DNA from: Parahoeflea alexandrii
GTDB lineage: Bacteria > Pseudomonadota > Alphaproteobacteria > Rhizobiales > Rhizobiaceae
Length of the DNA stretch: 64,000 bases
Direction of reading: 5' to 3'
Assembly (NCBI RefSeq): GCF_024105735.1
Contig: NZ_JAAAML010000003.1
Span: 558,001 to 622,000 of the forward strand
Shown: positions 1 to 7,903 of the stretch, one piece after another
How positions within the stretch are numbered: position 1 is the first letter of the stretch
Layout: each line of letters opens with the position of its first letter
Notes under the pieces: model-generated
Database searches by the model: none
What the model was told of the DNA's origin: nothing
The model's input: only the letters and a program-made list of their open reading frames with translations
Position numbers and translations under genes: made by a program

Positions 1-76
1 AGGATTGCGACCCGACTTTGAGGTCGCGGTATCCCGCCCGGTCACCCCGGAAGCGGGCAGGCCGCTGTTCTCAGCC

Positions 77-463
77 TCAGGGGGCAAGAGGCAGCCAGAG
101 CGTTGCCAGCACATAGGCCGCCCAGATTCCGTTGGCGAGCAGCAGGCAAAACACCGCGAAGGAACCAAGATCCTTGGCGTGCTTGGCCATCTCGGAATAA
201 TTGGGAGACGCATGATCGGTGATTTCCTCGACCGCCGTGTTCAGCGCCTCGATCGAGACCGTCAGCAGAAACAGCAGGCTGGCGCCGACATAGCCCCAAA
301 GCGGTGCTCCGGCGTACAGGAACACGCCGGTGATCAGCACGATGGCGAGCACCTCGTGCCGGAATGCGGTTTCGCCCCAGAGCCGCCTGACGCCACCCAG
401 CGAGTAGCGCGCGGCAGCGAATACATGGGCAATCCCGGTTTCCTTGTCCGGCCGTGGTGTCAC
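77..463 (-). CDS. dgkA: Diacylglycerol kinase (DgkA family), membrane bound
   Basis: A 128-residue integral membrane kinase that phosphorylates diacylglycerol to phosphatidate, recycling lipid released when membrane-derived periplasmic glucans are modified. Three hydrophobic segments lie at about residues 38-50, 56-72 and 100-122. The family signature EALNTAVEE carries Glu72 and Glu79, which match the catalytic and metal-binding glutamates of E. coli DgkA. A longer reading frame exists upstream, but the GTG at 463 overlaps the TGA of the preceding gst gene (GTGA), gives the normal family length and implies translational coupling. The assignment is secure; the start is inferred. Confidence 0.9.
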   Translation of the reverse strand: MTPRPDKETGIAHVFAAARYSLGGVRRLWGETAFRHEVLAIVLITGVFLYAGAPLWGYVGASLLFLLTVSIEALNTAVEEITDHASPNYSEMAKHAKDLGSFAVFCLLLANGIWAAYVLATLWLPLAP

Positions 464-1056
464 GCTTTTGGCAACATGTCTGCGAGTTCGGGAAAGCTCG
501 ATGCGAACTTGGCATGCCAGCGCTTGAGCTTCGGCCGGCCACGTTCCCATTGTCCGGAAAACCGCAGCGTCAGATAGCCGATCATCGCGGCGGCAGCGAA
601 ATGCCCGCCATTGGGCGCCTTGGTGATCCGAGGCAGGTTGGCCTCGAGATGGTCAAGCGCCCGTGTGGCCTTGGTCCATTGCTTGTCGATCCATTCCTGG
701 TGGACGATTTCCTCGGGCCGGAAGCGTCGCTCGTACATGATCGCCAGCAAGCAGTCGCAGATCCCGTCACACAGGGCTTCCATCACCTCGGCATCCGTCC
801 GCTTGGCCGCGTTGCGCGGGTAGATCCGCTTGCCGCCTGCACGATCGATGAACTGCATGATGGCCCGGCTGTCAAAAACGGCCTGTCCCTCGTCGGTGAG
901 CAGCGTCGGGATCTTGCCGAGCGGATTGTTGCCAACCAGTTCGGCCGGCGCGGCATTGGTGTCGGTCAGCACAGCTTCGGCGTTGATGCCGGCATGTTTC
1001 GCGGCCATCCGCACCTTGGCCGAATAAGGGGATGCAGGCGAGTAGAGGATTTTCAT
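460..1056 (-). CDS. Glutathione S-transferase family protein
   Basis: A 198-residue cytosolic protein with a thioredoxin-fold N-terminal domain (MKILYSPASPYSAKVR start, cis-proline in GKIPTLL near residue 53, glutathione gamma-glutamyl contact region DSRAIMQF) followed by an all-helical C-terminal domain. It is expected to conjugate glutathione or reduce thiols; the substrate cannot be read from sequence. An upstream ATG would add nine residues rich in Glu and Lys, but those codons look like the purine-rich ribosome binding site of the ATG at 1056, so that start was chosen. Its stop overlaps the start of dgkA by four bases. Confidence 0.85.
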   Translation of the reverse strand: MKILYSPASPYSAKVRMAAKHAGINAEAVLTDTNAAPAELVGNNPLGKIPTLLTDEGQAVFDSRAIMQFIDRAGGKRIYPRNAAKRTDAEVMEALCDGICDCLLAIMYERRFRPEEIVHQEWIDKQWTKATRALDHLEANLPRITKAPNGGHFAAAAMIGYLTLRFSGQWERGRPKLKRWHAKFASSFPELADMLPKA

Positions 1057-1095
1057 GGTTTTCTTCTCTTCTTCTTGTGACACGACCCGCTTCGG

Positions 1096-1797
1096 TCAGT
1101 CCGGTTCGGGGACGGTGAGATTTTTGATTTTGCAGCCGGCCCGGTCAACCTCGGGGCATGCACGATAGTCAAGTGACGGGGTCATGCAGATGCGGATCTC
1201 TCGCAGATAGCCGCGCTCGCAACGTACGGCAATGGTGTCGCGCTTCATGCCGGGGTTGGCGGCGATGAAGGCGTCTTCGGCTTCGAGTGCGTCGATCTCG
1301 GCGGGAAGCGTCTCGAGCGCGAACGCCGCCGGTATGCTCACCCGCTCACGCGCTGCACGCAGCGTTTTGAGATAGTCGGCCTGGGAAAGCCCCGAACAGG
1401 ACCCGTGCTTGCGCCACTGGTGGCCGATCAACCCCATCGTCGGCACGATGTCGAGATAGTCCCGGCCCAGGCTTGAAGGCACCCGGTCAGGTTCGCGGCT
1501 CGGGCAGAACTCCGGGTAGCCCGTTTCATATTGCGGCCAGAGACCGTGCACCACAAAGCCCAGGTCGCGGTCTTCGGCGCATTGCTGGCGGTTGGCGCGG
1601 TCACCTTCGACCAGGCAATAGGCTGGCGACCAGGACAGCGCGAGCACGTAGAAATCAAATCCCGATCCGGCAGGCGCGGTCCGGTTCGCGCCGGTTGTTT
1701 CCGCCCGCGCCGGCGGTGCGCCATCATCCGTGCAGGCCACGGCCAGCATCAGCACCGGCAAGGCAAGCAGGATCCGGATCAGGGTGGCTCCCGTCAT
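1096..1797 (-). CDS. Ribonuclease T2 family protein, exported
   Basis: A 233-residue RNase T2 homologue, a family that cleaves RNA through 2',3'-cyclic phosphates in the periplasm or outside the cell. Both active-site blocks are present: FVVHGLWPQ with His84, and HQWRKHGSC with Lys130 and His131. The first 22 residues form a hydrophobic export signal ending in AVAC, a poor but possible lipobox, so the protein may be a lipoprotein. Cysteines that would form the family disulfides are visible (Cys61, Cys73, Cys98, Cys134). The ATG at 1797 was chosen because it sits directly before the signal peptide. The small exported protein at 1805-2227 lies seven bases upstream and is probably co-transcribed. 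Confidence 0.88.
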   Translation of the reverse strand: MTGATLIRILLALPVLMLAVACTDDGAPPARAETTGANRTAPAGSGFDFYVLALSWSPAYCLVEGDRANRQQCAEDRDLGFVVHGLWPQYETGYPEFCPSREPDRVPSSLGRDYLDIVPTMGLIGHQWRKHGSCSGLSQADYLKTLRAARERVSIPAAFALETLPAEIDALEAEDAFIAANPGMKRDTIAVRCERGYLREIRICMTPSLDYRACPEVDRAGCKIKNLTVPEPD

Positions 1798-1804
1798 GGC
1801 CCGG

Positions 1805-2227
1805 TCAGCGAACCGACCTGCACCAGGCTCCGTGAACCTTGAGCGGATCGAGCCCGGATATGCAGAACTCGAGATTGTCTCGCAAACCGGCAAAACCCTG
1901 GCCACCTTCGATCAGCCACCAGATCTGGCGTTTGTGGCCATCGTTCATATGGGCGGTGCCGTGGCAGTAGAGCCGGGGGATCGACCAGTATTCGTGCCCG
2001 TTGCTGCTGCGATTGCGATGCACCCGTTCGATACTTTCAATGGCAAGACCGCGCTGGAGCACATGGCGGTCGGTCCAGACGAACCTGTTCTGGATATAGG
2101 AAAGAACCTGAGGCGCATCGCAGGCCGGGAAGTTGCCGCCACTGAAAGCCATGGCAGGGCTGGCGAAACTTGAAAGCAGGAAACCGACTGTTGCGGCAAA
2201 TGCGATTATCAGGCTTTTCATGCTCAT
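1805..2227 (-). CDS. Small exported cysteine-containing protein of unknown function
   Basis: A 140-residue protein with a clear Sec signal peptide (hydrophobic stretch, then SFASPAMAFSG as likely cleavage region near residue 26). The mature part is about 110 residues with four cysteines that could form two disulfides, and a conserved-looking C-terminus (LEFCISGLDPLKVHGAWC). The ATG at 2227 follows a GGAGG seven bases upstream. It is expressed ahead of the RNase T2 gene with only seven bases between them. I do not recognise an enzymatic motif; similar short exported proteins occur in other Rhizobiales as far as I recall. Confidence 0.75.
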   Translation of the reverse strand: MSMKSLIIAFAATVGFLLSSFASPAMAFSGGNFPACDAPQVLSYIQNRFVWTDRHVLQRGLAIESIERVHRNRSSNGHEYWSIPRLYCHGTAHMNDGHKRQIWWLIEGGQGFAGLRDNLEFCISGLDPLKVHGAWCRSVR

Positions 2228-2357
2228 GACCGGTCCTCCAAACAGGATGCGAGTCACGATATAAGATGCACGGCCGCCGATGAGCAAGTGCAGAGCGCAA
2301 ACCAGTCCAACCATTTGGTCCGGTTTGCTGCTCTGTCCGGCAAAGACGGCCGGCGGG

Positions 2358-2942
2358 TCAATGACCCATCATCCCCCTGGCCATGGCCAGATGGTGCGGC
2401 TGGTGATGGCTGCCTTTCGCCATCAGCCCGAAGAAGCCGAGCGCTCTGGCTTTCTCCAGATCGTCTTCGGTTGCGCTTTTCACCAGAAGGATTGCGCCTT
2501 CGGGCGTTAACTCCGCCGACGTGCTCCACGGACCGGACTTGTCGAGCTCAGCAGCATGGGCGGGAACCATCGCCTGGATGGCCCGCAGCACTGCGCCTTC
2601 GCCCTCGACCCTGAACCGGATGGTGTTTCCCTCAACCGTTGTGGTTGCCTTGGCATTGAGCATCAGGCTGTTCATGTCGACCAGGTGCTCGCGCAGCGCG
2701 GTGATGTCGACTGTCGACCAGTCCGTGTCCGGATCCTCTTCAAGCAGGGCGACGATTTCGGCAATCGCGGCAAAAGTGGACTGCCCGCCTTCCTCGGGCC
2801 GGGGCGCGTCGCCGTGGAGTGCATGCGCCTCGTGGCTTCCTCCGGCCATGGTCGTGGCATCTGACGCGGCAATCCAGTGGTAGAGCGGAATTGCCCCGGC
2901 CAGGATGGCGAGAACCGCAATGAGAAGGGGAAGGCGTTTCAT
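2358..2942 (-). CDS. Membrane-anchored protein with His/Met-rich C-terminus, function unknown
   Basis: A 194-residue protein beginning with an uncleaved or cleavable hydrophobic segment (MKRLPLLIAVLAILAGAIP), then a His-rich linker (GGSHEAHALHG), a central domain of about 110 residues, and a tail rich in His and Met (HHQPHHLAMARGMMGH). The His/Met clusters suggest binding of copper or a similar metal in the periplasm, but this is inference. AGGAG lies eight bases before the ATG at 2942. It is transcribed away from a Crp/Fnr-type regulator, with a perfect palindrome between the two genes, so that regulator is the likely controller. Confidence 0.7.
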   Translation of the reverse strand: MKRLPLLIAVLAILAGAIPLYHWIAASDATTMAGGSHEAHALHGDAPRPEEGGQSTFAAIAEIVALLEEDPDTDWSTVDITALREHLVDMNSLMLNAKATTTVEGNTIRFRVEGEGAVLRAIQAMVPAHAAELDKSGPWSTSAELTPEGAILLVKSATEDDLEKARALGFFGLMAKGSHHQPHHLAMARGMMGH

Positions 2943-2993
2943 CAAGTCATCTCCTGTGTTGCGCGGAGACTACGATGACCGCCGGTTGCCGAA

Positions 2994-3011
2994 ATATGAT
3001 TTCAATCATAT
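2994..3011. promoter_or_regulatory. Crp/Fnr-type palindromic operator
   Basis: ATATGAT-TTCA-ATCATAT is a perfect 7+4+7 inverted repeat. Its core TGAT-N4-ATCA has the half-site sequence and spacing of FNR/CRP-family boxes (TTGAT-N4-ATCAA). It lies 10 bases upstream of the Crp/Fnr gene's ATG at 3022 and 51 bases from the divergent ATG at 2942, well placed for autoregulation plus control of the His-rich protein. Confidence 0.65.
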
Positions 3012-3021
3012 TCTCTCGGCC

Positions 3022-3621
3022 ATGTTGCCATACCCGTTTGATCTTCTGCCACCTTCCGCCTCGACCCCGCGATCGGTGAAGAAAGGCATTGCCCTGTTTC
3101 ACCGCGACGATCCCGCGACCGCGATGTATCAAGTCATCTCCGGGCAGGTGCATCTGCTCAGGCACACCAGGCAGGGCGACGAGGTGATCATTCACCGTGC
3201 CCATGGTGATGAAAGCTTTGCCGAGGCGGCGCTGTTTTCAGCCGGCTACCATTGCGACGCCGTGGCCGCCGCTGACAGCGAGTTGCTTCGTATCGACAAG
3301 ACCGCCGTGCTTGAGCGGATGAAACAGGATCCCGACTTCGCAATGGCGATTTCCGCCCGGTTCGCCGGACAGATCCAGAATTACCGCCGCCGGCTGGAAA
3401 TCATCGCCATCCGGGATGCCAAAGCCCGTGTCTTCGCCGCGGTGGCCGACGGCATGCTGACCGGAAGCATCAAGCCGGCTGCCGCACAGATCGGGCTGAC
3501 CCATGAGGCCATGTACCGGGCGTTGTCATCACTGGTGCGCGCCGGCAGGCTGGTCAAGACCGGTCGCGGCAGCTACAGGCTGAAAGGCTCAGCTCTCGCC
3601 GACCAGGAGCCGCACCTCTGA
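3022..3621 (+). CDS. Crp/Fnr family transcriptional regulator
   Basis: A 199-residue regulator with an N-terminal cyclic-nucleotide-binding-like beta-roll (about residues 10-115, with HRDDPATAMYQVISGQV and RAHGDESFAEAALFS), a dimerisation helix, and a C-terminal helix-turn-helix (AAAQIGLTHEAMYRALSSL). The FNR four-cysteine cluster is absent; only one cysteine is visible, so an oxygen-sensing Fe-S cluster is unlikely. The ATG at 3022 was chosen over a longer frame because the latter would overlap the divergent gene. A perfect Fnr-type palindrome lies just upstream. The last 33 bases overlap the 3' end of convergent rlmJ. Confidence 0.88.
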   Translation: MLPYPFDLLPPSASTPRSVKKGIALFHRDDPATAMYQVISGQVHLLRHTRQGDEVIIHRAHGDESFAEAALFSAGYHCDAVAAADSELLRIDKTAVLERMKQDPDFAMAISARFAGQIQNYRRRLEIIAIRDAKARVFAAVADGMLTGSIKPAAAQIGLTHEAMYRALSSLVRAGRLVKTGRGSYRLKGSALADQEPHL

Positions 3622-4440
3622 ACCGGCACCCGGGCCTTGCGACAGCAGGCCTGCCAGTTCAGGCAGCACCTGCCGCAGTTCGGCTTCCAGCGTGAACGGC
3701 GGATTGATGATCACCAGCCCGGTCCCGTTGAGCCCCGGCGCGGTCTGGTTGGCGCGCGTGAGCAGACGCACGGTCAACGTTCGCGGCCTTGCCAGCGCAA
3801 TGAGCTTATTGTCGAAGGCGCCAAGCGCGCTGTCGGCCTTGATCGGGTGCCACAGCATGTAGGTCCCGCCCGGAAACCGCCGCGTCGCCCGCGCCAGCCC
3901 GTCAATCATCCGGTCATACTCGCCGGCTTCCTCGAACGGCGGATCGATCAGCACCAGGCCACGCTTTTCCTTGGGCGGCAGGTGGGCGCCGAGCGACAGC
4001 CAGCCGTCGAGCTCGATGACTCGTACCTGGTAGTCGCCATCAAAGACCTGCTTGAGCTGTCTGGCGTCTTCCGGATGCAGTTCGATCGCCGTCAGCCGGT
4101 CCTGCTTGCGCAGAAGCGAGCGGGTGAGTTTCGGCGATCCAGGATAGTGCAGGACACCGCCCTGAGGGTTGAGCGTAGCGACCGCCTCGAGCCATGGCGC
4201 CAGGAAGGCCTTGAGCTCGGACGACTGTTCGGCCTCGATCAATCGTCCGATCCCGTCGCGCCACTCCCCGGTCTTCTGCGCCTCGACCGAGGACAGGTCG
4301 TAAAGCCCGATGCCCGCATGGGTGTCGATGACGCGGAACGCCTGGTCCTTGCGCTTGAGATAGGTGATGATCTGGGCCAGCACCGCGTGCTTGAGCACAT
4401 CGGCGAAATTGCCCGCATGATAGCTGTGACGGTAATTCAT
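3589..4440 (-). CDS. rlmJ: 23S rRNA (adenine(2030)-N6)-methyltransferase
   Basis: A 283-residue SAM-dependent methyltransferase that methylates N6 of A2030 in 23S rRNA. The start MNYRHSYHAGNFADVLKH is the hallmark of RlmJ, and the catalytic DPPF motif sits at residues 166-169 with the VIDTHAGIG SAM-binding loop near residue 38. Length matches the family (about 280). It is a stand-alone gene, convergent with and overlapping the Crp/Fnr gene, and divergent from the molybdopterin oxidoreductase. Confidence 0.95.
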   Translation of the reverse strand: MNYRHSYHAGNFADVLKHAVLAQIITYLKRKDQAFRVIDTHAGIGLYDLSSVEAQKTGEWRDGIGRLIEAEQSSELKAFLAPWLEAVATLNPQGGVLHYPGSPKLTRSLLRKQDRLTAIELHPEDARQLKQVFDGDYQVRVIELDGWLSLGAHLPPKEKRGLVLIDPPFEEAGEYDRMIDGLARATRRFPGGTYMLWHPIKADSALGAFDNKLIALARPRTLTVRLLTRANQTAPGLNGTGLVIINPPFTLEAELRQVLPELAGLLSQGPGAGSEVRLLVGES

Positions 4441-4464
4441 CGACTGGCGTGATGCGTCCCTGAT

Positions 4465-4477
4465 TTGATCTGATCAA
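4465..4477. promoter_or_regulatory. Palindrome TTGATCTGATCAA upstream of molybdopterin oxidoreductase
   Basis: A perfect 13-base inverted repeat with TTGAT and ATCAA arms, as in an FNR box, but with three rather than four bases between them. It lies in the 85-base divergent gap between rlmJ and the molybdopterin oxidoreductase. It could be a regulator site for the anaerobic-type enzyme downstream, but the off-by-one spacing makes an FNR-family assignment uncertain. Confidence 0.4.
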
Positions 4478-4525
4478 CGCCCGCGCGGCGTGGCGCGGCG
4501 GTGCGAATTCTCTTATAGAGAAAGC

Positions 4526-6664
4526 ATGAACGACGCGACCCCCATTGATTCCGCCGCCCGCGATTCCACTGCGGTCACCGCCATCGGCCATTCGGCCTGT
4601 CCGCATGATTGCCCGTCGACCTGTGCGCTGGAGGTCGATCTCTTGGCGCACAACCGCATCGGCCGGGTGCGTGGCGATGCTGCCAACAGCTACACCGCCG
4701 GTGTGATCTGCGCCAAGGTGGCCCGCTATGCCGAGCGCATCCACCACCCCGAGCGGCTGCTGAAGCCGCTGATCCGCTCCGGCGCGAAAGGCGAGGGCCA
4801 GTGGAAACAGGCAAGCTTCGAGGCCGCGCTCGATCTGATCGCCGAAAAATTCGAACAGGCGGAAGCGAAGTTCGGCTCCGAGACCGTCTGGCTCAACTAC
4901 TATGCCGGCACCATGGGGCTGGTGCAGCGCGACGGGATCCATCGTCTCCGCCACGCCAAGCGCTATTCCAACCAGTTCGACAGTTTCTGCACCAACATGG
5001 CCTGGACCGGCTTTGCCATGGGGGCAGGGGCCATGCGCGGCTCCGATCCGCGCGAGATGGCCAAGTCCGACTGCGTCGTGATCTGGGGCACCAATGCGGT
5101 TTCGACCCAGGTCAATGTCATGACCCACGCCATCCGCGCCCGCAAGGAGCGCGGCGCCAAGATCGTGGTCATCGACATCTACGACACCCCGACGATGAAA
5201 CAGGCCGACATCAAGGTGCTGCTCAAGCCCGGTACGGATGGCGCCTTTGCCTGCGCGGTGATGCACGTGCTGTTCCGCGAGGGGCTCGCTGACCGGGATT
5301 ATCTCAACAAATTCAGTGATGACCCGGCAGGTCTTGAATCACATTTGCACGACCGGACGCCCGAATGGGCGGAAGCGATCTGCGGCGTGCCGGTGGCCGA
5401 GATCGAGGCCTTTGCGCGGATGGTCGGCACGACGAAACGAACCTTCTTCCGGCTTGGCTACGGCTTCACCCGCCAGCGCAACGGTGCGGTCAACATGCAC
5501 GCGGCGCTGTCGCTCGCGGTCTGCACCGGCAGCTACCAGTATGAGGGCGGCGGCGCGTTTCATTCCAATTCGGACATCTTCCGCCTCGACAAGTCGCTGC
5601 TCGAAGGCCGCAAGCATTTTGATCCCGGCTTGCGCTGGCTCGACCAGTCCAAGATCGGCCGGGTGCTGACCGGCGATGCGGAAGCGCTGGATGGCGGCCC
5701 GCCGGTCACCGCCATGCTGGTGCAGAACACCAACCCGGCCAATGTCGCGCCCGAGCAGCGCAAGGTTATTGAGGGGCTCAGGCGCGAGGATCTGTTCCTC
5801 GCGGTCCACGAGCAGTTCATGACCGACACGGCAAAGCTTGCCGACGTGATCCTGCCCGCCACCATGTTCCTCGAACATGACGACATTTACCGCGGCGGCG
5901 GCCACCAGCACATCATGCTGGGCCCGAAACTGATCGACCCGCCCGAAGGCCCGAAACCCAATCACCATGTGATCGAGGAACTGGGCAGGCGTCTCGGCGT
6001 TGCAGACCGCGAAGGCTTTGGTCTCAGCGAGCGCGAGCACATCGACATCATGCTCGAAAAGCGGGGCCTGGGTGATTTCGACAGCTTCAGGTCCGGCAAA
6101 TGGGCCGATGTGCAGTCGGATTTCGAGACTGCGCATTTTCTGAACGGCTTTGCCCATAAGGACGGCAAGTACCGCTTCCGGCCCGACTGGACCGGAACGC
6201 CGGCCGCCAACAAGCCGCCCAAACGCATGGGTCCGCAAGGCCCGGTCGAGCGGCTGCCGGAGTTCCCGGACCATGTCGAGCTGATCGAAAGCGCCGATGC
6301 CGATCATCCCTTCCGGCTGGCGACCTCGCCCTCGCGCTCGTTCCTCAATTCCACCTTTGCCGAAACGTCATCGTCAAAATCGAAGGAAAAGCGCCCGGAA
6401 CTGCTGATCCACCCGGAAGATGCCGCAAGTCTCGGGATTGCCGATGGCGACAGGGTGCGTCTCGGCAATGTCCGCGGTGACCTCACTATGCCCGCAAGGC
6501 TCGACTCCGGCCAGCGCCGCGGCGTGGTCATCCATGAAGGGCTCTGGCCGAATTCGGCTTTCGAGAACGGCGAGGGCATCAACACCCTTACCGGCGCTGA
6601 TTCCTGCGCCCCCTATGGCGGCGCCGCGTTCCACGACACGCGGGTGTGGGTCAATAAGGCCTGA
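4526..6664 (+). CDS. Molybdopterin oxidoreductase family protein ([4Fe-4S], Mo-bisMGD type)
   Basis: A 712-residue enzyme of the DMSO-reductase superfamily. The N-terminal motif C25-x3-C29-x3-C33-x28-C62 fits a [4Fe-4S] cluster site; it is followed by the molybdopterin-binding domains and a C-terminal molydopterin dinucleotide-binding beta-barrel (about 600-712, with LLIHPEDAASLGIADGDRV). No Tat signal is seen, so it should act in the cytoplasm. Partner electron-transfer subunits are absent from the neighbourhood. The substrate is unknown; formate-dehydrogenase-like and biotin-sulfoxide-reductase-like relatives are both possible. The ATG at 4526 follows AGAGAAAG, which lies inside a small inverted repeat (TTCTCT-TAT-AGAGAA, 4508-4522) that might mask the ribosome binding site. 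Confidence 0.85.
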   Translation: MNDATPIDSAARDSTAVTAIGHSACPHDCPSTCALEVDLLAHNRIGRVRGDAANSYTAGVICAKVARYAERIHHPERLLKPLIRSGAKGEGQWKQASFEAALDLIAEKFEQAEAKFGSETVWLNYYAGTMGLVQRDGIHRLRHAKRYSNQFDSFCTNMAWTGFAMGAGAMRGSDPREMAKSDCVVIWGTNAVSTQVNVMTHAIRARKERGAKIVVIDIYDTPTMKQADIKVLLKPGTDGAFACAVMHVLFREGLADRDYLNKFSDDPAGLESHLHDRTPEWAEAICGVPVAEIEAFARMVGTTKRTFFRLGYGFTRQRNGAVNMHAALSLAVCTGSYQYEGGGAFHSNSDIFRLDKSLLEGRKHFDPGLRWLDQSKIGRVLTGDAEALDGGPPVTAMLVQNTNPANVAPEQRKVIEGLRREDLFLAVHEQFMTDTAKLADVILPATMFLEHDDIYRGGGHQHIMLGPKLIDPPEGPKPNHHVIEELGRRLGVADREGFGLSEREHIDIMLEKRGLGDFDSFRSGKWADVQSDFETAHFLNGFAHKDGKYRFRPDWTGTPAANKPPKRMGPQGPVERLPEFPDHVELIESADADHPFRLATSPSRSFLNSTFAETSSSKSKEKRPELLIHPEDAASLGIADGDRVRLGNVRGDLTMPARLDSGQRRGVVIHEGLWPNSAFENGEGINTLTGADSCAPYGGAAFHDTRVWVNKA

Positions 6665-6789
6665 CGGTTCCGCTGCGCATTCATTGTTCGGCATTTGTGA
6701 ACGAAGTTGCGCTGAAGCGTGGGCTTTAATGTCCGGTGCTCCGTTGCGATATTGGAACAAGATCAACGAAACAAAGTCGAGTTCCGACC

Positions 6790-7749
6790 ATGCCTTCCTC
6801 ATTCGACATGACCCGCCGTGCAGCCCTGAATTTTCTTGCCGCCGCGCCGGTTCTGGCCAACGCGTCAACGGCAAGCGCTGCACCGGTGGCGCCTTCCTTT
6901 GCGGTCACCACACCGATCCACATCCACTCCGTGTCGCTGCGGGTGCGCGACCTGGAAAAGATGACCTATTTCTACAATGCGATCATCGGCCTCGATGTCC
7001 TCGGTGCCGAGCCGGACCGGACCGCGCTGGGCAAGGATGGAAGAACGCTTGTCACCCTCATCCGCCATGTGGATGACGATGTCGACGATGTATCGACCGC
7101 CGGCCTCTACCATACGGCATTCCTGATGCCGACGCGCGAGGATCTGGGGCGCTGGCTGATCATGGCCTACATGAACGGCATCCCGTTTACAGGTTTTTCC
7201 GACCATCGCGTCTCCGAAGCGCTCTATCTCAACGATCCGGAAGGCAACGGCATCGAGGTCTATGCCGACCGCCCGCATCAGGGCTGGCAATGGGTCGACA
7301 ACCGGGTTGTCATGGGGAACCAGCAACTCGATCTCGACAATCTGGTCGCTGGCCTGCCCGATGATTCGGACTTGCCTTACAGCGCGCCCAGCGGCTTTCG
7401 CATCGGACATATCCATATGCGGGTTGGCGACACGCGGCTGGCGCAGGACTTCTATGTCAAGGCCACCGGCCTTGATCTGACCGCGCTGATACCCAACGAA
7501 AGCGCCGCCTTCTTCTCCAACGGCCGCTATCATCACCACGTTGGCGCCAATATCTGGCACAGCCGCAATGCCGGCCAGCGCCCGCAGAACATGTCGGGTC
7601 TCGAAGACGCCGCCTTTTCCATCGAGCCTGCGCTGATGGACGGCTTGCGCCGGCGGCTGAGAGCCCACGGCACCGACATCAAGGAAACCGGAAGCACGCT
7701 CGAAGCGCTCGACCCCTGGGGCACCAGGATCCGCTTCATCAGCGGCTGA
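6790..7749 (+). CDS. Tat-exported VOC (glyoxalase/extradiol dioxygenase-like) protein, two domains
   Basis: A 319-residue protein with two vicinal-oxygen-chelate domains, at about residues 40-160 (IHIHSVSLRVRDLEKMTYFY ... NGIEVYADRP) and 210-319 (IGHIHMRVGDTRLAQDFY ... DPWGTRIRFI). The pattern matches the catechol-2,3-dioxygenase (CatE-like) group, which places metal-ligating His and Glu residues at the domain starts and ends. Unusually, it begins with a twin-arginine leader (MTRRAALNFLAAAPVLANAS, residues 7-26) predicting export of a folded metalloprotein. The substrate is not deducible. It stands alone, 125 bases after the molybdopterin oxidoreductase. Confidence 0.82.
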   Translation: MPSSFDMTRRAALNFLAAAPVLANASTASAAPVAPSFAVTTPIHIHSVSLRVRDLEKMTYFYNAIIGLDVLGAEPDRTALGKDGRTLVTLIRHVDDDVDDVSTAGLYHTAFLMPTREDLGRWLIMAYMNGIPFTGFSDHRVSEALYLNDPEGNGIEVYADRPHQGWQWVDNRVVMGNQQLDLDNLVAGLPDDSDLPYSAPSGFRIGHIHMRVGDTRLAQDFYVKATGLDLTALIPNESAAFFSNGRYHHHVGANIWHSRNAGQRPQNMSGLEDAAFSIEPALMDGLRRRLRAHGTDIKETGSTLEALDPWGTRIRFISG

Positions 7750-7903
7750 GCGCTCTGGAAAAACCGGGCGTCCGGTGCAGAATGCGGCCTTGAGATTCGC
7801 AGATGTCGCAGCGGTTGGGTTTCCGGGCTGAATTGGCTCCGGTGCCTTCCGTGGCCGACCTGCACTCTCGCTGCGTGAACATCGGACAGGAAAGGTCTTG
7901 GGC

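Noticed and set aside
1-76. Short inverted repeats (GCGACC/GGTCGC and CCCGC/GCGGG) downstream of dgkA
   Set aside because: Arms are short, and no T-run follows on the minus strand; too weak to call a terminator.
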